The notes: generated by a model from the sequence alone, not told the origin. A DNA stretch of 64,000 bases from Pseudocolwellia sp048296855 (GCA_048296855.1 CP182631.1), one strand, 5' to 3'; positions 37,040-45,930 are shown, counted from the stretch's first letter. Made by a program: numbers and translations.

Positions 37040-37166
37040 CAACTTAAATACTTAAATTCGAGATGCTTTACTGGAGAGATGAGACGTTTAACTTTTTTAA
37101 TAGCAAGTTGATAAATTAATTGACCACTTAGCGAAAATTAAAAGCCTTAATACATGCTTTGCTCAA

Positions 37167-38033
37167 TTATGGTTTATCCATTCTAATCACTACGCGTCTA
37201 TTCTTTTCACGACCTATTATGCTGTTATTTGAAGCCACATGACGCTTCTCACCATAACCTTTAGCTTCTATTCGGCTAGGATCAATACCAGTTTTAACAA
37301 ACTGCTCTCTTATCGTTTGAGCACGTCGTTTAGACATTTCATAGTTAGCATTTCTTGGACCGTAACTATCTGAATAACCGTCTATTAATACTAATTCTAA
37401 CTCTGTATCTAAACTTAAGTATTCAGCAATCATAGCTAATTTACGTTTAGATGATTTAGTTAAATCGTCGGTGCCAAATTGGTAATTTAATACGGTATAA
37501 GAAATGTCATCAAAATTATAGTTTAGTAAATTACCCACGCAATTAACAAACTCTTGATAAGCACGTTGAAATTTAGCTGTTGATAAACCAACAGATATTT
37601 TTTCATCACTTCGGTACCAATCGTCATAATAAAACGTTGGGCTCATACCTTGGTCTAATTCATTTAGCATAGTCCAAGCCACTTTCTTAGGTAAACTTGG
37701 TGCAAATTGTTTATGCAATTTCATATCCGCCAGAGTATAACCTGCCACACCCGGTCGCCATTTAGGGGCAACAGAACGAACTTCAGCTAACGAGTAATTA
37801 TCAGGTAGGCGCATCATATCTAATTCAAATTCTAAATTAGATTTACGATTGGCTTTGCTGTAAAACTTAGCTTCGCCGTAATTGGGAATATTGTGGGAAA
37901 GTGTGCACTCTAAACGTGATTCGTTAGATAATTGCCACTTAGAGTTATCTAAGTTAGCCGCATACTGCCTCATACCTGCATTTGCATTGCAAACAGATAC
38001 TAATAAAACAACTGGTAGAAGATATTTTTTCAT
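37167..38033 (-). CDS. motY: Sodium-driven flagellar motor protein MotY
   Basis: MotY forms the T-ring that anchors the PomAB stator to peptidoglycan in polar flagella. The product (288 residues from the ATG at 38033; 290 from 38039) has a signal peptide ending NANA. The N-terminal domain begins GMRQYAANLDNSKWQLSNES and has the cysteine pair expected for MotY. The C-terminal OmpA-like peptidoglycan-binding domain (about 180-285) contains VLIDGYSDSYGPR and GREKNRRVVIRMD. The divergent pairing with rnt is that of Vibrio, and a near-perfect sigma-28 promoter lies upstream. Confidence 0.88.
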   Translation of the reverse strand: MKKYLLPVVLLVSVCNANAGMRQYAANLDNSKWQLSNESRLECTLSHNIPNYGEAKFYSKANRKSNLEFELDMMRLPDNYSLAEVRSVAPKWRPGVAGYTLADMKLHKQFAPSLPKKVAWTMLNELDQGMSPTFYYDDWYRSDEKISVGLSTAKFQRAYQEFVNCVGNLLNYNFDDISYTVLNYQFGTDDLTKSSKRKLAMIAEYLSLDTELELVLIDGYSDSYGPRNANYEMSKRRAQTIREQFVKTGIDPSRIEAKGYGEKRHVASNNSIIGREKNRRVVIRMDKP

Positions 38034-38067
38034 AATCAATTATATTTTAGTTTCAATGACAGTAACT

Positions 38068-38094
38068 ATATCGACGAACATTTAAATAACTTTA
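38068..38094 (-). promoter_or_regulatory. Sigma-28 (FliA) flagellar promoter of motY
   Basis: On the minus strand TAAAGTTA (38094-38087), an 11-base spacer and GTCGATAT (38075-38068) match the FliA consensus TAAAGTTT-N11-GCCGATAA at 13 of 16 positions. The predicted start lies about 25-30 bases before motY. Confidence 0.82.
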
Positions 38095-38209
38095 ACATGA
38101 ATTGTTAAAATTAAAGGATAAAAGTAAAAAACACTCAGTTCTTCGTACTTATTTTAGCTATTTTCTGAGATAATTGTTATTAATTATCAAAATAAATAAG
38201 ACTTTTTGT

Positions 38210-38875
38210 ATGACGGATCTTAATTCATCTACTACTGCTTCAGCAGACAACGGAAAAACACTTTTTGCACAACGTTTTAGAGGTTACTTCCCTGTAGTTG
38301 TAGATGTTGAAACCGCTGGATTTAATGCGCAAACCGATGCTCTCCTTGAAATAGCAGCAACAACCCTTTCCCTTGATGAAGACGGTAATTTTTCTTTAGA
38401 TAAAACCATACATTTTAATGTTGACCCTTTTGAAGGTGCTAATTTAGAAAAAGCGGCTTTAGAATTTACTGGTATTGATCCAACCAACCCGTTAAGAGGT
38501 GCTGTTGATGAAGAAACAGCGCTGAAAGCTATATTTAAATTAATTCGTAAAAAAATGAAAGCCGTTGGATGCCAGCGAGCTATCATGGTTGCTCATAATG
38601 CCTCATTCGATTTAGGTTTTGTAAATGCAGCAACAGAAAGGTGTTTAATTAAACGCTCTCCGTTTCACCCTTTTGTTAGTTTTGATACCACTACACTTTC
38701 AGGTTTAGTATTAGGGCAAACAGTATTAGCTAAAGCTTGCATAGCAGCCAATATAGATTTTAATAACAGTGAAGCTCATTCGGCTTTATATGACACAGAA
38801 AAAACAGCAGAACTGTTTTGCCATATTGTAAATAAATGGAAACAACTAGGTGGCTGGCCTTTAATAGAAGAGTAG
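38210..38875 (+). CDS. rnt: Ribonuclease T
   Basis: RNase T trims tRNA and 5S/23S rRNA 3' ends. The ATG at 38210 gives 221 residues, close to the 215 of E. coli; an open frame extends upstream to 38174 but adds unsupported residues. The DEDD exonuclease residues are visible in VVVDVETAGF, AHNASFDLGF and SEAHSALYDTEKTAELF (H and final D). It is divergent from motY and convergent with rpsO. Confidence 0.93.
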   Translation: MTDLNSSTTASADNGKTLFAQRFRGYFPVVVDVETAGFNAQTDALLEIAATTLSLDEDGNFSLDKTIHFNVDPFEGANLEKAALEFTGIDPTNPLRGAVDEETALKAIFKLIRKKMKAVGCQRAIMVAHNASFDLGFVNAATERCLIKRSPFHPFVSFDTTTLSGLVLGQTVLAKACIAANIDFNNSEAHSALYDTEKTAELFCHIVNKWKQLGGWPLIEE

Positions 38876-38889
38876 CTTTCTTTTTCTCT

Positions 38890-38933
38890 TTAATTATTAA
38901 CCTTTAGTGATATCACTAAAGGTTAATAATTAA
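38890..38933. repeat. Perfect 44-base palindrome between rnt and rpsO
   Basis: The sequence is its own reverse complement over 44 bases, centred between 38911 and 38912 (centre AGTGATATCACT). It has no spacer and no long T-run on either side. It may form a hairpin that ends rnt transcripts or protects their 3' ends. Confidence 0.8.
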
Positions 38934-38943
38934 CTTATCCCAT

Positions 38944-38967
38944 AAAAAAAGGAGCCATAAGGCTCCT
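38944..38967 (-). terminator. Terminator of rpsO
   Basis: On the minus strand AGGAGCC-TTAT-GGCTCCT (38950-38967) is followed by a run of Ts. It lies 20 bases past the rpsO stop. Confidence 0.88.
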
Positions 38968-38987
38968 CTTTCCAAATAAATCTAATC

Positions 38988-39257
38988 TTAACGACGTAGA
39001 CCTAATTTACCGATTAAAGCAGTATAACGTTCAACGTTTTTGCCTTTTAAGTAATCAAGTAATTTACGACGTTGACTTACCATACGTAATAAACCACGAC
39101 GTGAATGGTGATCATGGATGTGCTCTTTAAAGTGACCTTGAAGATGGTTGATTTGAGTTGTTAACAAAGCAACTTGTACTTCTGGTGAACCTGTATCACC
39201 TTCTTTTTGAGCATATTCAGCAACAATTGCTGCTTTTTCTGTAGCGTTTAAAGACAT
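38988..39257 (-). CDS. rpsO: 30S ribosomal protein S15
   Basis: The 89-residue protein matches S15 in length and throughout, for example GDTGSPEVQVALLTTQINHL, HHSRRGLLRMVSQRRKLLDYL and the C-terminal YTALIGKLGLRR. S15 binds 16S rRNA early in 30S assembly. It has its own promoter and a leader of about 95 bases, where autoregulation would be expected. pnp does not follow. Confidence 0.98.
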   Translation of the reverse strand: MSLNATEKAAIVAEYAQKEGDTGSPEVQVALLTTQINHLQGHFKEHIHDHHSRRGLLRMVSQRRKLLDYLKGKNVERYTALIGKLGLRR

Positions 39258-39358
39258 AATATTTCCTTAGTGTGTTTACTTAAACCGAGTATGGAATAAG
39301 TAAGTAAAATTCTCATCCTGCCAAACACTAATTCAGCTAAGACGACAAAAGAGCGCGT

Positions 39359-39386
39359 ATTCTATCAGTAAAGTGTGCGATTGCAA
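39359..39386 (-). promoter_or_regulatory. Sigma-70 promoter of rpsO
   Basis: On the minus strand TTGCAA (39386-39381) and TAGAAT (39364-39359) are spaced by 16 bases, with GC-rich CGCGCTC at the likely start, a typical stringent-type discriminator for ribosomal genes. Confidence 0.65.
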
Positions 39387-39414
39387 CTGTTTACTGCGGA
39401 TCATTAGTTATATT

Positions 39415-39472
39415 TATACCCGTTACCAATCAAGGTGCGTATTTCAGAGCACCTTGAATGGTAACGGGTATA
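39415..39472. repeat. Palindromic intergenic repeat, near-perfect copy
   Basis: Two 24-base arms, the left starting TATACCCGTTACCAATCAAG and the right being its inverse with one mismatch, surround a 10-base loop GTATTTCAGA. The whole could form a 24-bp hairpin. A degenerate copy is at 10031-10090 and a half copy at 23457-23475. Confidence 0.85.
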
Positions 39473-39649
39473 TAATTTGCCTCACTACCACTATAAAAAT
39501 GAGACTGTTTAACAATATGGATATTGGTTGCTATTTCTCTTATCGTAAATTCAATATCCATTTTTTCATGATCTATAAACTCTTTCGCAGCAACATAAAA
39601 CACATTATCTGCTTATCATGAAATTATGGACAAACGATTAACTGCACTT

Positions 39650-39683
39650 AAAAAAATAGGGAATCTAATTAAAGAATCCCTAT
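39650..39683 (-). terminator. Terminator of truB
   Basis: On the minus strand ATAGGGA/TCCCTAT (39656-39683) with a 14-base loop is followed by TTTTTT, just after truB. Confidence 0.7.
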
Positions 39684-39739
39684 AAGTAATTAATGTTGTT
39701 CTATCTAAGATGGTAAAGCTGAAAATAAAATTAACTATT

Positions 39740-40687
39740 TTAATTTGCTGCCACAACAATACGTTTAGGTGCAACTCTGCCTTCATCATCAATGAAGCCT
39801 ACACCAATAAATTCACCATCGTCTTCGTTATCACCAATAAACACTTGTACCATACCTTCAGCAGGACCATCAGAGGTTTGTACAGGATTACCATGCCTTA
39901 AATAATGAGCCGACATATCATCAACAAAAACAGCAGGTATCCCATCACAAGCCGTTGTCATGGGTAATAACAAAGGATCAAGTAGTGTAGAAGGAGACAC
40001 TTCATCAGCCTCAGCTTGCGCTAATAAGGTTTCAAGTTGCTCCATAGTAACCATTCTATTTTTAGGATAATTGCCAACAGCACTTCTTCTTAAGTGAGCA
40101 ACATGAGCACCACAACCTAATAACTCACCTAAATCATCTACAATCGTTCTTATATAGGTACCTTTAGACACATGAATAGATAAATCAACCTCATCATCTT
40201 CAAAACGTAAAAGCTCTAAATTAAAAACCGTTATATCTCTTGATTCACGAGGAACCTCAATACCTTCTCGCGCATATTTATATAAAGGCTGACCTTGATA
40301 TTTAAGCGCTGAATACATAGAAGGGATCTGCTGAGTTGTACCTCTAAAGGAATCTAATGCTTTGCTAAGTTCATCGGCACTTACATTGACTTCTTTCTCA
40401 GAAACAATTTCACCGTCAGCATCACTGGTTGTAGTTCTAACACCTAACTTAGCAGTAACTTCGTATGTTTTATCAGTATCTAATAAAAACTGAGAAAACT
40501 TTGTGCCTTCGCCTAAACAAATTGGCAGCATACCTGTAGCTAACGGATCTAAAGCACCTGTATGTCCTGCTTTTTGAGCAAAATAAATACGCTTAACTTT
40601 TTGTAATGCGTTGTTAGATGACATTTCATAAGGCTTATCCAGCAATAAAACACCATTTATTGCTCTGCCCTTTCTCTTCTTGGCCAT
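39740..40687 (-). CDS. truB: tRNA pseudouridine-55 synthase TruB
   Basis: TruB makes pseudouridine 55 in tRNAs. The 315-residue protein has the family N-terminus INGVLLLDKPYEMSSNNALQ, the catalytic Asp47 in GHTGALDPLATGMLP and VSKGTYIRTIVDDLGE. A C-terminal PUA-like region ends the protein. It is 26 bases downstream of rbfA in the classic nusA-infB operon. Confidence 0.96.
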   Translation of the reverse strand: MAKKRKGRAINGVLLLDKPYEMSSNNALQKVKRIYFAQKAGHTGALDPLATGMLPICLGEGTKFSQFLLDTDKTYEVTAKLGVRTTTSDADGEIVSEKEVNVSADELSKALDSFRGTTQQIPSMYSALKYQGQPLYKYAREGIEVPRESRDITVFNLELLRFEDDEVDLSIHVSKGTYIRTIVDDLGELLGCGAHVAHLRRSAVGNYPKNRMVTMEQLETLLAQAEADEVSPSTLLDPLLLPMTTACDGIPAVFVDDMSAHYLRHGNPVQTSDGPAEGMVQVFIGDNEDDGEFIGVGFIDDEGRVAPKRIVVAAN

Positions 40688-40713
40688 TAAGTTATTACCT
40701 TAAAATGCTAGCT

Positions 40714-41127
40714 TTACTCTTTATCATCTTCAATATCTGTAGATTCTACTGACTCATCGTCCATCAAATGCTTATCGCTTGCTACAGCTTTATCAACCAA
40801 AGAGCTCATACGAACACCTTCAGCCATTGATTGATCATAAACAAAGCGTAAATGAGGCATAATTCTCGCTCTCAATTTCTTTGCAAGTAATGAACGAATA
40901 AAGCCAGCAGCATCGTTTAATACTTCAATAGAGCTTTTAATTTCTGATTCTTCATTTGTAAAAAAAGTAACAAAAATTTTTGCATAAGCTAAATCTCTAG
41001 TTACCTCTACTGCTGAAACCGTTGTCATACTTAAACGAGGGTCTTTAACTTCTCTCATCAGTATAGTTGCGATTTCTTTTTGAATTTCTTGTCCGACTCT
41101 ATCGGTACGAGCAAATTCTCTTGCCAT
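40714..41127 (-). CDS. rbfA: Ribosome-binding factor A
   Basis: RbfA binds immature 30S subunits and helps 16S rRNA 5' end maturation, important for cold adaptation in E. coli. The 137-residue protein has RVGQEIQKEIATILMREVKD at the start, the KH-like fold with LRARIMPHLRFVYD, and an acidic C-terminal tail. A hairpin terminator-like structure separates it from infB. Confidence 0.95.
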   Translation of the reverse strand: MAREFARTDRVGQEIQKEIATILMREVKDPRLSMTTVSAVEVTRDLAYAKIFVTFFTNEESEIKSSIEVLNDAAGFIRSLLAKKLRARIMPHLRFVYDQSMAEGVRMSSLVDKAVASDKHLMDDESVESTDIEDDKE

Positions 41128-41183
41128 CTTAATTACCTATTATTTCAAACAGCTTGCCATGGCTTACTGTTCTTTAAAAACAT

Positions 41184-41209
41184 AAAAGGGCTAATACAAG
41201 ATTAGCCCT
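41184..41209 (-). terminator. Internal terminator/attenuator between infB and rbfA
   Basis: On the minus strand AGGGCTAAT-CTTGT-ATTAGCCCT (41209-41187) is followed by TTTT. It lies within the operon, so it probably lowers rbfA-truB expression or marks an RNA processing site. Confidence 0.75.
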
Positions 41210-41233
41210 AGTTTCATGCAGTATATTGTTTAA

Positions 41234-43912
41234 TTAAAGTGTACGTTGAACTTCAACTGTTTCAAATACTTCAATTTGGTCACCAACACGAACATCATTA
41301 TAGTTCTTAACACCGATACCACATTCTGTACCGTTACGAACTTCTTGTACGTCGTCTTTAAAACGACGAAGTGATTCTAATTCACCTTCGTAAATTACAA
41401 CGTTTTCACGAAGTACACGAATAGGAGCTGAACGTTTAATAAGACCTTCAGTTACCATACAACCAGCAATAGCGCCGATTTTAGGTGATTTAAATACGTC
41501 ACGTACTTGTGCAAGACCAATGATTTCTTGTTTGAATTCAGGGGCAAGCATACCGCTCATTGCTTGTTTAACTTCTTCAATCAATGCATAGATAACGCTG
41601 TAGTAACGTAAATCAATCTTTTCAGACTCAATCACTTTACGAGCAGCGGCATCAGCACGAACGTTGAAGCCAACAACTATAGCATTTGATGCTGCAGCAA
41701 GTGTTGCATCTGTTTCAGTAATTCCACCAACACCTGAACCAATAATTTTAACTTTAACTTCATCAGTTGAAAGCTTAGTTAATGAATCAGAAATTGCTTC
41801 AAGTGAACCTTGTACATCAGACTTCAATACAACGTTAACTTCAGAAACATCACCTTCAGCCATGTTAGCAAACATGTTTTCAAGTTTAGACTTCTGTTGA
41901 CGCGCTAATTTAACATCACGGAATTTACCTTGACGATAAAGAGCAACTTCACGTGCTTTTTTCTCATCTTTAACAACTGTCGCTTCATCACCAGATTGTG
42001 GTACACCACTTAATCCTAATATTTCTACAGGAATTGAAGGACCAGCTGATTGAATTGGCTTACCGTTTTCATCGCGCATTGCACGAACACGACCGTATTC
42101 TAAACCACATAATACGATATCGCCTTGGTTCAAAGTACCTTCCTGAACAAGAACAGTAGCAACTGGGCCACGACCTTTATCAAGTTTAGATTCAACAACA
42201 ACACCGTGTGCCATTTTATCGACTACAGCAGTAAGTTCTAGTACTTCAGACTGAAGTAAAACAGCATCAAGTAATTCATCAATACCTAAACCTGTTTTTG
42301 CAGATACATGACAGAATTGAACGTCTCCGCCCCACTCTTCAGAAAGCACGTCGTGTTGCGATAATTCACTTTTAACACGTTCTGGATCTGCGCCTTCTTT
42401 ATCCATTTTGTTTACAGCAATAATAATTGGAGCATCAGATGCTTTAGCATGCTGAATAGCTTCAACTGTTTGTGGCATAACACCGTCATCTGCTGCAACT
42501 ACAATAATAACGATATCGGTAGCTTTAGCACCACGAGAACGCATTGCAGTAAACGCCGCATGGCCTGGAGTATCTAGGAATGTGATCATTCCATGTCCAG
42601 TTTCTACATGGTAAGCACCAATATGCTGAGTAATACCACCCGCTTCGCCATCAGCAACTTTTGCTTCACGAATGTGATCAAGTAGTGAAGTTTTACCATG
42701 GTCAACATGACCCATAATAGTAACCACTGGTGCACGAGTAATTGACTCACCCGAATGACCACGGTCAGATAATACGGCTTCTTCAAGTGCATTTTCTTTA
42801 ACAAGAACCACTTCACGACCCATTTCTTCAGCAACAAGTGCTGCTGTTTCTTGGTCAATCACTTGGTTAATGGTTGCCATAGCACCCATTTTAAACATTG
42901 CTTTAACAACTTCAGCGCCTTTAACAGACATTTTATTTGCTAATTCAGCAACAGAAATCGTTTCACCAATGCGAACTTCATTAAGCTTAGTTTCAGCTGG
43001 TTTAGTAAAACCATGCTGTAAGCTTTGAGGTGCTGATAAAGTTTGTTTACCACGAGAAGCACGGCCACCTCTTGCATTACGATCTTGTGAAGTATTTTTC
43101 TTCTTACGACGACGACGTCCGCCTTCATCGGCTGAATCGCTTTTATCTTCAGCTTCTTGAGCGTATTTAGAAGATGTTAAATGCACAACTTCTTTTTCTT
43201 TTGCTTTACGTTCAGCTTCTTCTGCTTTCCAACGAGCTTCATTTTCTTCAGCAAGTTTTTTAGCTGCTTCTGCTGCTGCTTTAGCTTCTTCTTCAGCTTT
43301 AGCCGTAGCTTCAGCTTCTTGAATTAGACGAAGTTTTTTGGCTTCATCACTTTCTGCTGGTTTAACTGGAGCTTTAACTTCATCAATATTTTTTGCTTTA
43401 GCTACTGCAGCCGCTTTTGCTTTCGCATCTGCTTCTTCTTTAGCTTTAGCTTTTGCTTCACGCTCAAATTCTAATTTAGCCGCAGCTGCTGCTCTAGCAT
43501 TTTCAGCTTCTTTAGCGTCTGCAATTGCTTTCGCATTCGCTGCTTCTTCAGCTTTAATACGAGCTTCTTCTTGTGCTTTTGCTTCTTCTTCAGCAATTTG
43601 TTGTTCTTCTAACTCACTACGCTTAACGTAAGTACGTTTTTTACGAACTTCAACATTTACTGATTTAGCTTTACTACCATGCCCAAGAACTAAAGTTGAT
43701 TTAGTTTTACGGTTTAGTGTCATTTTACTTGGCTGAGTTGATGATTCATCACCATGTTGCTTTTTCAAATGTTCTAATAATTTTTCTTTTTCATCTTGCG
43801 AAACAGAATCGGTTACCGACTTTTGAACACCAGAGTCAGCTAATTGACTAACTAAGCGTTCCACCGGTGTACCGATTTCTTTGGCAAGCTCTTGTACTGT
43901 TACATCTGCCAT
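41234..43912 (-). CDS. infB: Translation initiation factor IF-2
   Basis: IF-2 is the GTPase that brings fMet-tRNA to the 30S subunit. The 892-residue protein has an IF2_N domain (residues 1-50). A long Ala/Glu/Lys-rich helical region (about 100-240) and a basic patch GGRRRRKKKNTS precede a second IF2_N domain. The G domain has GHVDHGKTS (about 400), DTPGH and NKMD, and the C-terminal domains end in IEVFETVEVQRTL. Internal Met codons could give shorter isoforms, as in E. coli, but this cannot be told from sequence. Confidence 0.97.
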   Translation of the reverse strand: MADVTVQELAKEIGTPVERLVSQLADSGVQKSVTDSVSQDEKEKLLEHLKKQHGDESSTQPSKMTLNRKTKSTLVLGHGSKAKSVNVEVRKKRTYVKRSELEEQQIAEEEAKAQEEARIKAEEAANAKAIADAKEAENARAAAAAKLEFEREAKAKAKEEADAKAKAAAVAKAKNIDEVKAPVKPAESDEAKKLRLIQEAEATAKAEEEAKAAAEAAKKLAEENEARWKAEEAERKAKEKEVVHLTSSKYAQEAEDKSDSADEGGRRRRKKKNTSQDRNARGGRASRGKQTLSAPQSLQHGFTKPAETKLNEVRIGETISVAELANKMSVKGAEVVKAMFKMGAMATINQVIDQETAALVAEEMGREVVLVKENALEEAVLSDRGHSGESITRAPVVTIMGHVDHGKTSLLDHIREAKVADGEAGGITQHIGAYHVETGHGMITFLDTPGHAAFTAMRSRGAKATDIVIIVVAADDGVMPQTVEAIQHAKASDAPIIIAVNKMDKEGADPERVKSELSQHDVLSEEWGGDVQFCHVSAKTGLGIDELLDAVLLQSEVLELTAVVDKMAHGVVVESKLDKGRGPVATVLVQEGTLNQGDIVLCGLEYGRVRAMRDENGKPIQSAGPSIPVEILGLSGVPQSGDEATVVKDEKKAREVALYRQGKFRDVKLARQQKSKLENMFANMAEGDVSEVNVVLKSDVQGSLEAISDSLTKLSTDEVKVKIIGSGVGGITETDATLAAASNAIVVGFNVRADAAARKVIESEKIDLRYYSVIYALIEEVKQAMSGMLAPEFKQEIIGLAQVRDVFKSPKIGAIAGCMVTEGLIKRSAPIRVLRENVVIYEGELESLRRFKDDVQEVRNGTECGIGVKNYNDVRVGDQIEVFETVEVQRTL

Positions 43913-43934
43913 CTATAATTTTCTCCCGGTGTTA

Positions 43935-45431
43935 TTATTCTTCATTAAACCAACAAATATTGCGGGCAGCCATAATTAGCTCGCCTGCTTTGGTTTCATC
44001 TAATTCTTCAATATCTGATATTTCATCAACACCTTGTTCAGCAAGATCTTCTAAGGTAATTACACCTCTACTTGCTAAAACAAATGCTAAATGACGTTCT
44101 AAACCTTCAAGGTTTAATAAGTCTTCAGCGGGTTCAGCACCTTCAAGTGTTTCTTCACTTGCTAATGCTTGTGTTGTTAATGCTTCTTTAGCTCTTGCGC
44201 GAAGCTCTTCTACAATGTCTTCGTCCATACCATCAATTTCCAACATTTCAGCTGCTGGAACATAAGCTATTTCTTCAAGTGAAGTAAAACCTTCTTCACA
44301 TAAAAGCGTTGCAAAATCTTCATCAAGGTCTAACTTTTCAACGAATAAAGATAATACTTTGTCATTTTCAGCTTGATGTTTTTCATTCATCGCAGCAACA
44401 GTCATAACATTCAATTCCCAACCCGTTAACTGGCTAGCTAAACGAACGTTTTGACCACTTCTACCAATAGCCATTGCTAAGTTGTCATCTTCAACGGCAA
44501 TGTCCATGGTATTTTTATCTTCATCTACAATAATTGATGCAACTTCAGCGGGTGCCATTGCATTAATTACGTATTGTGCTGGATTGTCATCATATAAAAC
44601 GATATCAACACGTTCACCACCTAACTCACTAGAAACGGCTTGTACACGAGAACCTCGCATACCAACACATGCACCAACAGGATCAATACGTTTGTCGTTA
44701 CTTTTCACTGAAATTTTCGCGCGAGAACCTGGATCACGAGCAGCGCCCTTTATCTCAAGCATTTCTTCGCCAATTTCAGGAACTTCAACTCTAAATAGCT
44801 CAATTAGCATTTCAGGCTTAGTTCGACTAACAAATAATTGTGCGCCACGTGCTTCAGGTTTAATATCGTATAATAAACCGCGAATACGATCGCCTGGACG
44901 GAAAGTTTCACGCGGTAACATATCATCACGATATATAATCGCTTCTGCATTACTACCTAAATCTAAAATAACACTATCGCGGCTCGCTTTTTTCACTACA
45001 CCTGTAATGATTTCACCAATTTGATCTTGGTAAGCATCAACAATAAGTCCACGTTCAGCTTCACGAATTTTTTGAACAATAACTTGTTTAGCGGTTTGAG
45101 TGGTTACACGGTCAAATGTAACTGACTCTATTTGCTCTTCAACATAATCGCCAATTTTTACATCTGGGTCATCATACTGAGCAGCATCAAATGTGATTTC
45201 TGCATATGGATTTTCCATTTGATCATCACTAGGAGCTATAACTAACCAACGACGGAAAGTCTCAAATTCTCCTGATACGCGATCGATACTTACTCGAACA
45301 ACGATATCACCTTCATATTTCTTTTTTGTGGCTGTTTCCAAAGCGGTTTCCATCGCTTCAAAAATACTTTCACGCGGTAATGCTTTTTCATTTGAAACAG
45401 CATCTACAACTAGTAATATTTCCTTACTCAT
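43935..45431 (-). CDS. nusA: Transcription termination/antitermination factor NusA
   Basis: The 498-residue protein has the N-terminal RNA-polymerase-binding domain (KEILLVVDAVSNEKALPR), S1 domain (GEIITGVVKKASRDSVILDL), KH1/KH2 (GACVGMRGSRVQAV, AIGRSGQNVRLASQLTGW) and two C-terminal acidic repeats of about 65 residues. This is the full gamma-proteobacterial form. It lies 22 bases before infB. Confidence 0.97.
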   Translation of the reverse strand: MSKEILLVVDAVSNEKALPRESIFEAMETALETATKKKYEGDIVVRVSIDRVSGEFETFRRWLVIAPSDDQMENPYAEITFDAAQYDDPDVKIGDYVEEQIESVTFDRVTTQTAKQVIVQKIREAERGLIVDAYQDQIGEIITGVVKKASRDSVILDLGSNAEAIIYRDDMLPRETFRPGDRIRGLLYDIKPEARGAQLFVSRTKPEMLIELFRVEVPEIGEEMLEIKGAARDPGSRAKISVKSNDKRIDPVGACVGMRGSRVQAVSSELGGERVDIVLYDDNPAQYVINAMAPAEVASIIVDEDKNTMDIAVEDDNLAMAIGRSGQNVRLASQLTGWELNVMTVAAMNEKHQAENDKVLSLFVEKLDLDEDFATLLCEEGFTSLEEIAYVPAAEMLEIDGMDEDIVEELRARAKEALTTQALASEETLEGAEPAEDLLNLEGLERHLAFVLASRGVITLEDLAEQGVDEISDIEELDETKAGELIMAARNICWFNEE

Positions 45432-45474
45432 GCTACTTAGCCTTAATTATTTAAAATAAATCTAAAAATTATCA

Positions 45475-45930
45475 TTAAAATTTAGGAACAAGATTTGCTT
45501 TATCAATGTTACTAAAAAGAAGTTCATAATCCTGACCATCAACTACCACTATTAATATATCGTTATCGATAGTCTCAAGTTTGCCTTTAAACTTACGGCG
45601 GCCGTTTAAAGGCATTGATAATTTAACTGTTATGGTTTCCCCTATTACAGCTTGAAAGTGCTCTAAACTAAATAGAGGCTTATCCAAACCGGGCGAAGAC
45701 ACTTCTAAGTTATATTCTGAACCTATTGGATCTTCTACATCCAATATTGCACTAACTTGACGACTAACTTCTGCGCAATCATCAACGTTTATGCCATTTT
45801 CATGGTCGATAAACAAACGTAAAACCGAATTATTGCCTGCACTTATAAACTCAATGCCGAGTAACTCTTTACCAACACCTTCAACGGCAGGCCTTAACAT
45901 TTCAGTTAACTTTTGATCAAACTTAGCCAA
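45475..45930 (-). CDS. rimP: Ribosome maturation factor RimP
   Basis: RimP helps 30S assembly. The 151-residue protein has GINVDDCAEVSRQVSAILDVEDPI and YNLEVSSPGLDKPLF, clear RimP signatures. The start is a TTG at 45930 with GGAG 7 bases upstream. A nearby ATG is out of frame and stops after three codons (ATG ATT GGC TAA), overlapping the real start. It is the first gene of the rimP-nusA-infB-rbfA-truB operon. Confidence 0.93.
   Translation of the reverse strand: MAKFDQKLTEMLRPAVEGVGKELLGIEFISAGNNSVLRLFIDHENGINVDDCAEVSRQVSAILDVEDPIGSEYNLEVSSPGLDKPLFSLEHFQAVIGETITVKLSMPLNGRRKFKGKLETIDNDILIVVVDGQDYELLFSNIDKANLVPKF

Larger units (their letters stand above)
39258..39739. other. Intergenic region between truB and rpsO
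   Basis: Nearly 480 bases hold the rpsO leader and promoter, the best copy of a palindromic repeat and the truB terminator. There is also an inverted repeat ATGGATATTG (39517-39526) / CAATATCCAT (39552-39561) with a 25-base loop, followed by TTTTTT on the plus strand. The latter could end an unannotated plus-strand RNA. No convincing coding region is present. Confidence 0.5.

Noticed and set aside
43338..43631. Open frame of 97 codons antisense to infB
   Set aside because: It is the complement of the Ala/Glu/Lys-rich repeat region of IF-2; low-complexity composition keeps the opposite strand open by chance.
44482..45024. Open frame of 180 codons antisense to nusA
   Set aside because: It is fully inside nusA with shadow-type composition and no family resemblance.
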